Positions 1 to 8,096 of a stretch of 64,000 nt of DNA are shown here, one piece after another. Source of the stretch: Bacillota bacterium (lineage in GTDB: Bacteria; Bacillota; UBA4882; UBA8346); contig JAEZCE010000078.1 in assembly GCA_023429995.1 (NCBI GenBank), positions 62,001 to 126,000 on the forward strand, in the 5' to 3' direction. How positions within the stretch are numbered: position 1 is the stretch's first letter; the number at the start of each line of letters is the position of its first letter. The notes below the pieces were generated by a model. That model was not told where the DNA came from. It saw nothing but the letters and a program-made list of their open reading frames with translations, and did no database searches. The translations under genes were made by a program, and so were the position numbers.

Positions 1-36
1 AAATCGGTTCTTTTGGAACCCAAAAGGGGTGAAACA

Positions 37-711
37 ATGTCTTTTAGAACCCGGGTAAAGCCAGTTTTAGCCTTCATCATCGGCAAACCGGCGAATGCTC
101 TTACCGATAGTCCATGGTACATTCGTGCCTGGTGGGAATTACGTTCTTTACTATTGATTTTTGGTTTAACATTTTTTATCATTCAGCCTTTGGTTGTTGC
201 CGGCTACGAAACGCCAACCGGTTCCATGGAACCAACCATCATGACCAACACCCGTTACATCGCGCTTCCCTCCATTTATGGCGGGTTTTTTCCCTATACC
301 AAAATAAAATTGCCGGGATATAAAAAAATCAAACGCGGTGATATTGTCATCTTCAAGTATCCCCGGGATGAAAAGGTGAATTATGTAAAACGGGTCATCG
401 GGTTACCCGGAGAACAAGTCTTGATTCATGGAAAAACAGTTTATATCCATGGTAAAGCTCTTGATGAACCTTATGCTGAATTTACCGGCGCGCTGGATAA
501 CGACAGTCCTTCCCGGAACTATGGTCCGGTTACCGTTCCAAAAGACTATTTATTCGTAATGGGCGATAATCGGGATAATTCTTACGACTCGCGCTACTGG
601 GGATTTGTTCCGGTAAAAAATGTGTTTGGGACCCCCTTATTCACCTTTTGGAGCTTTGATAAACAACACCGCCAGGTCAGACTTAACGAACTCTTCAAAA
701 TGATTGATTAA
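37..711 (+). CDS. lepB: Signal peptidase I
   Basis: Membrane-anchored serine protease (family S26) that removes signal peptides from proteins exported by Sec or Tat, acting outside the cytoplasmic membrane. With the ATG at 37 the protein has 224 residues. It has one hydrophobic anchor at about residues 36-55, the catalytic serine in PTGSMEPT (Ser63), the general-base lysine in YVKRVIG (Lys118), and the conserved box MGDNRDNSYDSRYWG near residue 190. The start at 37 is preferred over an in-frame TTG at 13 because AAGGGGTG lies six bases upstream. The length is normal for the family. The gene is followed by a convergent HD-GYP gene, and any operon partner upstream lies outside the window. Confidence 0.96.
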   Translation: MSFRTRVKPVLAFIIGKPANALTDSPWYIRAWWELRSLLLIFGLTFFIIQPLVVAGYETPTGSMEPTIMTNTRYIALPSIYGGFFPYTKIKLPGYKKIKRGDIVIFKYPRDEKVNYVKRVIGLPGEQVLIHGKTVYIHGKALDEPYAEFTGALDNDSPSRNYGPVTVPKDYLFVMGDNRDNSYDSRYWGFVPVKNVFGTPLFTFWSFDKQHRQVRLNELFKMID

Positions 712-760
712 CGGAGAAGTTTGCAAGGACTGGGGCTAATTTTATTATCGCAAATTACCA

Positions 761-1804
761 TTAACAAACCCGCCTTACTACGCTCAATTCCGGTTTTTGG
801 TATAAATTGTAAATTTCTCCCTGGTGGATACCGTCCATCACGCGAATCAAACATTTTAACCTGGAACTGGCAATGACTTCAACCGTTTGTTGGTTGCTTA
901 AAACCAGGATATTTCCGGTGACGTAAGGGGTAATGATTCTTTGAAAACAATTCACTACATCCTGGCTATATTTCTGGGGCGTATATTCACAAATTTCCTG
1001 AATTGCGGCTGCAGCCGGAACCGGCTGATGATAAATGCGCATGGATGTCATCGCATCAAAACCATCTGCAACTGCAATGATTTTCGCGAAGCGGTGGATA
1101 CGTTTACCCGTTATTCCCCTGGGATAACCTGAGCCATCTTCTCTTTCATGATGTTGCAGGGCCATATGGGGAATTAAAAAACTCAGATTGGTTCTTTTTT
1201 TAAGCAAGTCATACCCTTCGCGGGTATGGGTTTTAACGATTTCATATTCATTGGTATCTAGTTTATCCGGTTTGTTCAAAAGCTTGTCATCAATGAATAT
1301 TTTTCCAATATCATGGAGCAAGGCGCTGATTCCCAAAATCTCCATTTCGTTGCGTCCGAGATTCATCAGCGACCCGGCTAATAATGAAAACACACAAACA
1401 TCGACAGAATGTGAAAAAACATAGTTATCATATGCATTCATCTTGCCAAGAGTATAAACAATCGTTACATCGCCAAGGATTTCATCCAGGATATCCGTGA
1501 CTAAATCTCGTAATTTATTGACCTCAATCGTTTTATCTTCTTGCAATTGGCTAAAGGTTGACTGGAGTGTTGTACAAGCTTTCAAACGGGTTTCTTCTTT
1601 GATCACTTCAAGAATCATAAATTCGTCCAAATTCTGATATTCTTTTACAGAAATCGATCCCAAACTGAGCCTTTGGATTTTTTGAATGTATGACTCCGTT
1701 AATTCAATATTTTTTTGAAGTAAAATCAGCCCGTCTTCGGGCCGGCGGATAGGCTCCTCAAGGATCATGCCGGGTCTTGCTTCGGCCAGTGAAATCCTGG
1801 GCAT
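761..1804 (-). CDS. HD-GYP domain protein, copy A (putative c-di-GMP phosphodiesterase)
   Basis: Predicted cytoplasmic phosphodiesterase of the HD-GYP family, which hydrolyses cyclic di-GMP. The HD pair is in LLHDIGKIFID, and the GYP part reads HHEREDGSGYPRGITGKRIHRFAKIIAVAD. About 60 residues precede the HD core (start MPRISLAEARPGMIL), and about 50 follow it, ending VVRRVC. The start at 1804 was chosen because GGGAGGT sits seven bases upstream and because the paralogue at 2420-3463 begins at the equivalent methionine; both proteins then have exactly 347 residues. It has no transmembrane segment or receiver domain, so the input signal is unknown. It is a tandem paralogue of the next gene, with diverged sequence but unbroken collinearity. 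Confidence 0.9.
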   Translation of the reverse strand: MPRISLAEARPGMILEEPIRRPEDGLILLQKNIELTESYIQKIQRLSLGSISVKEYQNLDEFMILEVIKEETRLKACTTLQSTFSQLQEDKTIEVNKLRDLVTDILDEILGDVTIVYTLGKMNAYDNYVFSHSVDVCVFSLLAGSLMNLGRNEMEILGISALLHDIGKIFIDDKLLNKPDKLDTNEYEIVKTHTREGYDLLKKRTNLSFLIPHMALQHHEREDGSGYPRGITGKRIHRFAKIIAVADGFDAMTSMRIYHQPVPAAAAIQEICEYTPQKYSQDVVNCFQRIITPYVTGNILVLSNQQTVEVIASSRLKCLIRVMDGIHQGEIYNLYQKPELSVVRRVC

Positions 1805-1984
1805 TTTCATTACCTCCCACACGCGAAAAAAAATTTCATCTTTCATAAAATTAGGTTGATTATGTATAGACTTCAGGGATTGTTTGTCGCTTTTTAAAGA
1901 CTCCAAATACGCTATTTTCTGTTACTTTCCGTATTTTACAACATGGTTATAAAGATAAATCAGCTTGGTTCAACTCAAGTCGCC

Positions 1985-2170
1985 TATTTATTCTCGCGCA
2001 GAGTATGCGGCGCGCTTTGCAAGATATTTTTTAGTAATTCGTGATATCGATTTTCAACTCGTGAGTAGGATACGTCTAGGCCAGACAACATAGTCTCAAA
2101 GCGCTTCGTTATTTCTCTGCGCCTCCGTCACCAAGGTGACGACGCCTCTGCGGGAGATATTCTTTTGATT
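1985..2170. repeat. Intergenic GC-rich dispersed repeat, copy 1
   Basis: The 615-bp gap between the two HD-GYP genes (1805-2419) holds no convincing gene. Its centre carries TATTCTCGCGCAGAG at about 1988 and, inverted about 110 bp later, TTTCTCTGCGCCTCCGTCACC, then CGACGCCTCTGCGGGAGATAT. The second part resembles, in reverse orientation, the sequence at 35121-35178, so this looks like a dispersed repeat family. A short CCGGTT/AACCGG hairpin near 2363-2381 may end transcription of the downstream HD-GYP gene, but it lacks a clear U-tract. Confidence 0.5.
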
Positions 2171-2419
2171 TTTAATCAATAGATAGCTGATAGATTACTA
2201 CATTCAAATAATCTGCTGAATTAAGTTTATAATCAGATTTTACAATATAAAAACCCTTTAATTCAGGGAATGGAAGATTATCCATGAGGTAAACGGCAGG
2301 CTGTTCTTTATGTTAAACCATCAATCAAGTTCTATGGGTGGGGATTAAACGAAGTGGACCGGCCGGTTCTACAACAACCGGACTCCGAAAGAAAGCAAAA
2401 AAAATCAACCCCTGTTCAT

Positions 2420-3463
2420 TCAACAAACTCTCCGGACAACGTTGATGTCCGGTTTTTGATATAAGTTATAAATCTCCCCCCGATGGATACCGTCAATGAC
2501 CTTGATTAAACACTGGTAACGGGAGATGGAAATTACTTCTACGGTTTGATGATTGCTTAAAACCAAAACGCTTCCCCTGGTAAAAGGGGTAACTATTTTT
2601 TTAAGACTATTCACTACATCTAAATTATACTTAAGGGGAGTGTTTTCGCAAATTTCTTGAATGGCAAGGGATGGCGGAACACCCTTTTTATAAACACGGG
2701 CCGCCGTCATCGCATCAAAAATATCGGCTACCGCTATAATCTTAGCGAAACGATGGATCCGTTTGCCCTTTAACCCTCTGGGATAACCGGAGCCATCTTC
2801 CCGCTCATGATGTTCCAAGGCCATGTGGGGGATTAAAAAACTCATCCGGACACTTTTTCGGAGAGCTTGGTACCCTTCTGTGGTATGAGTCTTAATTATT
2901 TCATATTCCTGGGAATTTAATTTACTGGGTTTGTTTAAAACCCGAAGATCAATATAGATTTTTCCAATATCATGCAACAAAGCGCTGACACCCAGAATCT
3001 CCAGGTCGTTCCGCCCCAGATTCATTATGGAACCAATCATCAAGGATAAGACGCCTACATGGACCGAGTGGGAAAAAGTGTAATTATCATAGGAGTTGAT
3101 TTGATGGATGTTATAAATAACATAAGAATTACCAAGGATCGAATCCAGAATGTCATTGACCAAATCCTGTATTTTAGCCATCTCCAGCCTTTGACTTTCC
3201 TTCAACTGATGAAAGGTTGTCCGAAGTATTGAATTCGCGTTGAAACGAATTTCATCCTTAATCGGTTCCGGGACGGCCGACCCATTGCCGACTGAATTAT
3301 TTTGCACCCAAATCGAATCAAGGTCCAACTTCCTGATTTTGTTGATCAATACCGGATTGAGTTTCACGTTTTCCTGGAGCAGGACCAAACCATCCTTGGC
3401 CCGACGGATGGGTGATGCCAGTATCATACCGGGTTTAGCTTCGGTTGGCGAAATCTTCGGCAT
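2420..3463 (-). CDS. HD-GYP domain protein, copy B (putative c-di-GMP phosphodiesterase)
   Basis: Second HD-GYP phosphodiesterase-type protein, 347 residues, collinear with copy A from start (MPKISPTEAKPGMIL) to the shared C-terminal VVRRVC. It contains LLHDIGKIYID and HHEREDGSGYPRGLKGKRIHRFAKIIAVAD, so metal-binding and GYP residues are intact. The start at 3463 has GGGAGGT seven bases upstream; a longer in-frame start at 3487 lacks this. The shared N-terminal domain and the tail (VLVLSNHQTVEVIS..., GIHRGEIYNLYQKP) are probably regulatory, because they are as conserved as the catalytic core. A TATAAT-like element on this strand near 3644-3649 is a possible -10 box without a good -35. Confidence 0.9.
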   Translation of the reverse strand: MPKISPTEAKPGMILASPIRRAKDGLVLLQENVKLNPVLINKIRKLDLDSIWVQNNSVGNGSAVPEPIKDEIRFNANSILRTTFHQLKESQRLEMAKIQDLVNDILDSILGNSYVIYNIHQINSYDNYTFSHSVHVGVLSLMIGSIMNLGRNDLEILGVSALLHDIGKIYIDLRVLNKPSKLNSQEYEIIKTHTTEGYQALRKSVRMSFLIPHMALEHHEREDGSGYPRGLKGKRIHRFAKIIAVADIFDAMTAARVYKKGVPPSLAIQEICENTPLKYNLDVVNSLKKIVTPFTRGSVLVLSNHQTVEVISISRYQCLIKVIDGIHRGEIYNLYQKPDINVVRRVC

Positions 3464-3838
3464 TGTCAATACCTCCCGCTCAATCAAAATAAACCTCTAT
3501 TTCGATCCTAAAACTAAACGGCAAAGTCAAGCTGACTTCCGAGTAGATAAACTGCATAGTCCCTTGATATTACCTGAGTCTATCCATAAAACTCAGGATA
3601 ATGAACAAGTCCTCCTCACTTTGGATTCAATGTCCGTATTTCCATTATACATATTCCGCCACGGATTCTCTGTCGATTTTTGCAAGTTTCAAGATTATTG
3701 TATAATTTTCTATATTTTATTGTCTAACGGAAAATAAACATCATAAGAATCGGAAGAAGGATCTATTCCCCCAAAATTGAATTAATCATGATGCAGAAAG
3801 TTTGAATCGAAATCATTTTTGAGAAAGAGGTGCACCGG

Positions 3839-4264
3839 ATGTTCCCCACCTGGGTGTATTACGCGCTCGGTTCAGCATTTTTCGCAGGGCTGACCGCTCT
3901 TTTCGGCAAAATCGGAGTGACTGGGATAAATTCCAACTTAGCCACCTTTCTACGGACAATCGTGGTTCTCATTTTTGCCGGTGGAATTGTTTTGGCGACC
4001 GGCCAGTGGCAAAACCCCATAAAACTACCTGGCAAAACATTGACTTTTTTAGTTCTTTCCGCATTAGGAACCGGAGCTTCATGGCTGTGTTATTACCGGG
4101 CGCTGCAATTGGGCCCTGCCTCCAGGGTTGCGCCCATTGATAAGCTGGGGGTGGTTTTCGCAATATTGCTGGCATTCATTTTTCTGGGAGAAAAAGCCGA
4201 TTTCAAAACTGTAACCGGCGGTTTGCTGATCGTGGCGGGCGCATTGGTCATTGCTTTAAAATAA
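3839..4264 (+). CDS. EamA/DMT-superfamily transporter, half-size
   Basis: Integral membrane protein of about 141 residues with roughly five hydrophobic helices. This is the size of a single EamA repeat; typical DMT permeases have two such repeats in about 300 residues. It includes SALGTGASWLCYYRALQLGPASRVAPIDKL and ends with FLGEKADFKTVTGGLLIVAGALVIA, both characteristic of the EamA fold. Half-size members probably act as dimers. The start at 3839 is chosen because AAAGAGGTG lies seven bases upstream; a GTG at 3830 would leave that site overlapping the start. The substrate cannot be read from the sequence. It appears monocistronic. Confidence 0.85.
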   Translation: MFPTWVYYALGSAFFAGLTALFGKIGVTGINSNLATFLRTIVVLIFAGGIVLATGQWQNPIKLPGKTLTFLVLSALGTGASWLCYYRALQLGPASRVAPIDKLGVVFAILLAFIFLGEKADFKTVTGGLLIVAGALVIALK

Positions 4265-4496
4265 CCATAAATTAAAATGGCTCTGATTTTGTTTCTTATT
4301 TTTATCCTTTTCCTTGGGATATACTAAAATATCAATAGGGCATATAATCAATCGTTATTTTCATTCATATTTTTCGGTAAATTTACATTCTGATTAAAAG
4401 ATGTTTTTCCCAAAGGAAAGCTTTCAAATTCAAAGAATAACTGAAAAGCTTTTGAATGGATCTGGACTCTTTGAATAATTGAAAGGATTGACTTTT

Positions 4497-5732
4497 TTGG
4501 ACTACCCTATCATCATCTCGGCAATTGTTTTAGGAATTACATTACTTGTGTTTACACTGGGAAAAAGTCCGGTGTTCCGCGTTGACCGGGCCGGAGTGGC
4601 AATAATCGGAGCCACGGCAGTTATCGCTGCCGGCATCCTGACTTTCAATCAAGCAACTCAATCGATTGATTTCCGCACTATCGTATTATTATTTTCCATG
4701 ATGATTGTAACCGCCAACCTGAAATTGGCAGGTTTTTTTCAACTCATCGGCAATATGCTGTTGAAAAATACCAAAAGTCAAAAGCAACTTTTGTTTATTG
4801 TAATCATGATTACCGGTTTACTTTCCGCTTTTTTCATCAATGATATTGTTTGTTTATTGTTTACCCCTATCGTCATTTTAATATGCAAACGCGCTGAAAT
4901 AAACCCTATACCCTATGCAATCGGCGTCGCAACGGCATCCAATATCGGCAGCGCGGCAACTTTAATCGGTAACCCGCAGAACATTTTAATCGGCAGTCTG
5001 TCCCACCTCGGGTTTTTCCAATACTGCCGCCTTGCTTTTCCTTTATCAATTATCGGGTTATTCCTCAATTATTACTTCATTGTTTGGATATTTCACAAGG
5101 AACTTCAAGGAAACATATCAGCCCGCCCGCAGCTTGAAGGCGGCTATCACCAATATTTAATCGGTAAATCTTTACTGACAATGTTGGTTATTGCCGTCGG
5201 GTTTCTTGCCGGAGTGGATACAGTGATGGTTGCCAGTCTCGGAGCAGGTTACCTTTTGATGACCAGACGGCTTAAGCCCAATAAAGTCTATGCCAGCATT
5301 GATTTTAATCTGCTAGTCATATTTTGCGGCTTATTTATCATTATGGCCGGAGTTGAACACAGCGGGCTCATGAAATGGTTTCTTCGAGAACTGGATTTTC
5401 TCAATTTTAAGCAGTTTTCGGTTTTTAGCATTCTAACGGTGTTATTGTCCAATATTTTCAGTAATGTGCCGGCTGTTCTATTATTGAAATTCTTGATTCC
5501 CGCCGGTACCGGAGAATCATGGTGGGCCGGAATGGCCATTTTTAGCACCATCGCAGGCAACCTGACTCTCACGGGTTCAATGGCCAACCTGATTGTTGCT
5601 GAAAGCGCCAAACGGGAAGGGGTTAAAATTTCTTTTTTTGATTACCTCAAAGTAGGATTACCGCTTACCCTGATATTGTGTTTGATTTGTTTTGGATATT
5701 TGACAATCTTTCATTTTCATCCCGCCTCCTAA
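4497..5732 (+). CDS. SLC13/ArsB-type anion permease
   Basis: Polytopic membrane protein of about 411 residues with 10-12 hydrophobic helices, related to the ArsB/NhaD/CitT ion-transporter superfamily (YbiR-like). The repeated re-entrant signatures are visible: GLLSAFFINDIVCLLFTPI followed by ATASNIGSAATLIGNPQNILI in the first half, and SNIFSNVPAVLLLKFL with TIAGNLTLTGSMANLIVAESAKR in the second. It probably moves a carboxylate, oxyanion or metal-oxyanion across the cytoplasmic membrane; no neighbouring ars gene supports arsenite specifically. The TTG at 4497 has GAAAGGA nine bases upstream; an in-frame TTG at 4479 is the alternative start. It is followed by a strong promoter for the exporter leader. 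Confidence 0.85.
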   Translation: MDYPIIISAIVLGITLLVFTLGKSPVFRVDRAGVAIIGATAVIAAGILTFNQATQSIDFRTIVLLFSMMIVTANLKLAGFFQLIGNMLLKNTKSQKQLLFIVIMITGLLSAFFINDIVCLLFTPIVILICKRAEINPIPYAIGVATASNIGSAATLIGNPQNILIGSLSHLGFFQYCRLAFPLSIIGLFLNYYFIVWIFHKELQGNISARPQLEGGYHQYLIGKSLLTMLVIAVGFLAGVDTVMVASLGAGYLLMTRRLKPNKVYASIDFNLLVIFCGLFIIMAGVEHSGLMKWFLRELDFLNFKQFSVFSILTVLLSNIFSNVPAVLLLKFLIPAGTGESWWAGMAIFSTIAGNLTLTGSMANLIVAESAKREGVKISFFDYLKVGLPLTLILCLICFGYLTIFHFHPAS

Positions 5733-5739
5733 AATCTGG

Positions 5740-5768
5740 TTGACAGGAAATCTTATTTGTCATATACT
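5740..5768 (+). promoter_or_regulatory. Sigma-A promoter of the ABC exporter leader
   Basis: TTGACA at 5740-5745, a 17-bp spacer and TATACT at 5763-5768 form a near-consensus vegetative promoter. It lies directly after the permease gene and about 520 bp upstream of the exporter, leaving a long leader that contains short ORFs and two terminators. Confidence 0.8.
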
Positions 5769-5815
5769 AGAAAAGTATTTTGTATACATTTTAGGAAAGG
5801 AGAGAATGCGTTACA

Positions 5816-5845
5816 ATGAAAATTAATGAGGTATTTTATCACTAA
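5816..5845 (+). CDS. Candidate leader peptide (9 codons)
   Basis: ATG at 5816 opens MKINEVFYH followed by TAA. AAGGAG at 5797-5802 lies upstream but 13 bases away. An overlapping alternative, ATG at 5806 (MRYNEN), ends inside it and is nearer to the same ribosome-binding site. Either could be the translated sensor of a ribosome-mediated attenuator, because two intrinsic terminators follow before the exporter genes. This is inferred from position and architecture, not from a recognised peptide family. Confidence 0.4.
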   Translation: MKINEVFYH

Positions 5846-5933
5846 TTGCATAATCATAAAACAGTGTAACCATCGCCTTATCCATAACATAGTACCCGGT
5901 TTAATGAATTTTCAAACGAGGTATTTGTGAAGG

Positions 5934-5962
5934 GCACGAATCAGGTTATCGTGCTTTTTTTT
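5934..5962 (+). terminator. Intrinsic terminator 1 in exporter leader
   Basis: Stem GCACGA (5934-5939) pairs with TCGTGC (5949-5954) across a nine-base loop and is followed at once by eight T. It sits between promoter and exporter with no complete gene between, as expected of an attenuator. A possible upstream hairpin pairs TACC and GTTT (about 5900) with AAAC and GGTA (about 5915-5924). Confidence 0.75.
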
Positions 5963-5971
5963 GTTTTTTGG

Positions 5972-6005
5972 ATTCCGTAGCTTGGTTGCTGGCTACGGAA
6001 TTTTT
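5972..6005 (+). terminator. Intrinsic terminator 2 in exporter leader
   Basis: ATTCCGTAGC (5972-5981) pairs perfectly with GCTACGGAAT (5992-6001), a 10-bp stem with a ten-base loop, followed by a T-run. It lies only about 10 bp after terminator 1, so the leader carries two terminators in tandem. Confidence 0.72.
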
Positions 6006-6074
6006 ATATCTCCGGATAATGGCCTTGCGTGTGGGCGTACGCCTTGATGGTTACTGGAGGAAAGGATAATTGTC

Positions 6075-6230
6075 ATGATCAACCGTAAAAAGAAAAAACA
6101 AATCCCGGGCCTCAACACCAGAGTCATGTGGAATATTAATCCCCGGACCAGAGTTTTGGAGGATGAACGAAAAAACATCACAAAAATTCGCCAAAACGGC
6201 AATAAGTTATGTCATTCTTTTGAAAACTGA
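6075..6230 (+). CDS. Small basic protein upstream of the ABC exporter
   Basis: A 51-codon ORF starting MINRKKKKQIPGLNTRV and continuing MWNINPRTRVLEDERKN, with AAAGGA eight bases before the ATG. It is strongly basic, with no membrane segment. The NPRTRV core recalls short Firmicutes peptides with an NPxTRV motif, but that is from memory and not verified. It occupies the position that the bmrB leader ORF has in front of the Bacillus subtilis bmrCD exporter genes, so it may be either a second regulatory ORF or a small functional protein. About 56 bp separate its stop from the start chosen for the first exporter gene. Confidence 0.6.
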   Translation: MINRKKKKQIPGLNTRVMWNINPRTRVLEDERKNITKIRQNGNKLCHSFEN

Positions 6231-6286
6231 ACGCCACGCGAATTCACGTTTTTGGGAAAAATTAATTCAGGATGGGAGTGTTTCCT

Positions 6287-8020
6287 TTGAAACGCTTATT
6301 TCAATATATTAACCGGTTCCACTGGTACTTCATCATTGCGATTGCCGCCATGATCTTCAGCATTGTATTGGATATGTTTAATCCTCACTTGCTGAAAGTG
6401 GTCATTGATAAAATCATTATCGGAAAACAACTAAGCCTTATGACCACAGTCTTGTTGACCTTACTTGGAATTACCGTCAGCCGGGCTATTTTAGGCTATA
6501 TCAAAGAATTTCTGTTTGACTGCGGCGGACAAAGGGTGGTCACCGATTTAAGGCAAGATCTTTTCGATCATCTGCAGACCCTTTCTTTTTCTTATTTTGA
6601 CGGGGTCAATACCGGTGAATTGATGTCAAGGTTAAAGGAAGATATTGATAACATCATGCGCACCGTAGTCTTTGGGTTTATGTTATTCACTGAGCAATGC
6701 ATTTATTTTTTAGTTGCCTCTACCCTATTGTTTCTGCTCCATTGGAAATTGGCCCTCATCGCTTTGCTGGTAATGCCGGTCATCGCTTTCCTGGCTTTAC
6801 GGCTTGAGAGCCAAATCGGGGTCGTTTATGATAAAATCAGCGATCAAGCGGTGCTTATCAATACAACCGCCCAGGAGAACTTGGCCGGCGTAAGACTCGT
6901 AAAAGCTTTTGGACGCGAAAAATATGAGATCCATAAATTTTTTGAGCAAAATCAGAAAAATTACAAACTTAATATGGAACAGGCCAGGATTTGGGGCCGG
7001 CAATATCCCCGGATCGAGTTTTTAACCAACCTGGCCATTGTTTTGGTTACTACAGTGGGCGGTTATTTGGTGATTGACAAAAGCATTTCCATCGGAACAC
7101 TGGTCGCTTTCAGCAATTATCTTTTCATGCTGATTTGGCCCATGAGAATGCTTGGCTGGCTCACCAACATGTTGGCCCAATGCATGGCTTCACTTGGAAA
7201 GATCGAAGCCCTGTTCCAGGAGCAACCGGCAATAAAAAGTCCGGAGCATCCGATTGTACCCCAAAAGATTCAAGGACGGGTTGTCTTTGAAAATGTCAAT
7301 TTTGAATACAACGGCGCTACGATTCTCAAGAATATCAATCTGGATGTAAAACCCGGATCGACAGTGGCTATTATGGGCCTTACCGGTTCAGGAAAAAGCT
7401 CCATCATCAACTTAATTAGCCGGTTTTATGATTGCAGTTCCGGTAAAATCACAATTGACGGAGTGGATATTAAAGACTGGCCTCTGGGGTTGCTGAGGGA
7501 ACAAGTATCCGTGGTAATGCAGGAGACTTTTCTGTTTTCCGATACCATCCTGGAAAACATTGAATTCGGCTCACCGGATACCCAGGAAAGTGAAATGATG
7601 ACAGCGGCGAAGGACGCCAGAGTCGATGAATTTGTTTCCCAGCTTCCCGATGGTTATAACACGGTCATCGGTGAGCGCGGGATTGGCCTTTCCGGCGGGG
7701 AAAAACAACGGGTAGCCCTGGCAAGGGCCTTGGTGAAAAAAAGTCCGCTATTAATCTTGGATGATGCTACATCCAATCTGGATATGGAAACCGAATATCA
7801 AATCCAACTCGCCTTGGAAAAACGTTCGGGTATGACCAAATTCATTGTGGCCCACCGTATTTCGGCGGTTAAGAACGCCGACGAGATTATTTTCATTGAA
7901 AACGGCGAAATTGTCGAACGGGGAACCCACTGGCAGTTATTAGCGCTCCAGAATCGTTATTATGAAATTTACCGGGAACAATTCCAAGGGGTCTTGGATC
8001 TAAAAAAGCAGGAGGCTTAA
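6287..8020 (+). CDS. Heterodimeric ABC multidrug exporter, subunit 1 (BmrC/YheI-like)
   Basis: ABC half-transporter with an N-terminal six-helix export domain (about residues 10-310) and a C-terminal ATPase domain. Walker A is GLTGSGKSS near residue 364, the signature is the canonical LSGGE near 467, and the H-loop is VAHRIS near 521. The Walker B reads LLILDDATSNLD: the catalytic glutamate is aspartate, as in the degenerate site of heterodimeric exporters. Its partner carries the matching non-canonical signature. The TTG at 6287 is preferred because GGGAGTG sits six bases upstream; an in-frame ATG at 6272 has no Shine-Dalgarno sequence. Drug or lipid export is inferred from family and from the attenuator-like leader. 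Confidence 0.9.
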   Translation: MKRLFQYINRFHWYFIIAIAAMIFSIVLDMFNPHLLKVVIDKIIIGKQLSLMTTVLLTLLGITVSRAILGYIKEFLFDCGGQRVVTDLRQDLFDHLQTLSFSYFDGVNTGELMSRLKEDIDNIMRTVVFGFMLFTEQCIYFLVASTLLFLLHWKLALIALLVMPVIAFLALRLESQIGVVYDKISDQAVLINTTAQENLAGVRLVKAFGREKYEIHKFFEQNQKNYKLNMEQARIWGRQYPRIEFLTNLAIVLVTTVGGYLVIDKSISIGTLVAFSNYLFMLIWPMRMLGWLTNMLAQCMASLGKIEALFQEQPAIKSPEHPIVPQKIQGRVVFENVNFEYNGATILKNINLDVKPGSTVAIMGLTGSGKSSIINLISRFYDCSSGKITIDGVDIKDWPLGLLREQVSVVMQETFLFSDTILENIEFGSPDTQESEMMTAAKDARVDEFVSQLPDGYNTVIGERGIGLSGGEKQRVALARALVKKSPLLILDDATSNLDMETEYQIQLALEKRSGMTKFIVAHRISAVKNADEIIFIENGEIVERGTHWQLLALQNRYYEIYREQFQGVLDLKKQEA

Positions 8021-8096
8021 TGGGCCTCATATTGAACCGAAGAAATGAGTAACCAAGAAATAGAAAATCCTTGGAATAAAAAGAAGGAGGCCCAAC

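Noticed and set aside
3240..3737. A 165-codon plus-strand ORF overlapping the second HD-GYP gene and its upstream region
   Set aside because: Half of it is the complement of a conserved gene, and the remainder has low-complexity AT-rich codons and no ribosome-binding site.
3464..3838. Possible c-di-GMP riboswitch upstream of the HD-GYP gene
   Set aside because: I looked for the conserved GEMM core around GCAAAGCC and a matching receptor and did not find them on either strand; only a CCTGAGT/ACTCAGG hairpin is present.
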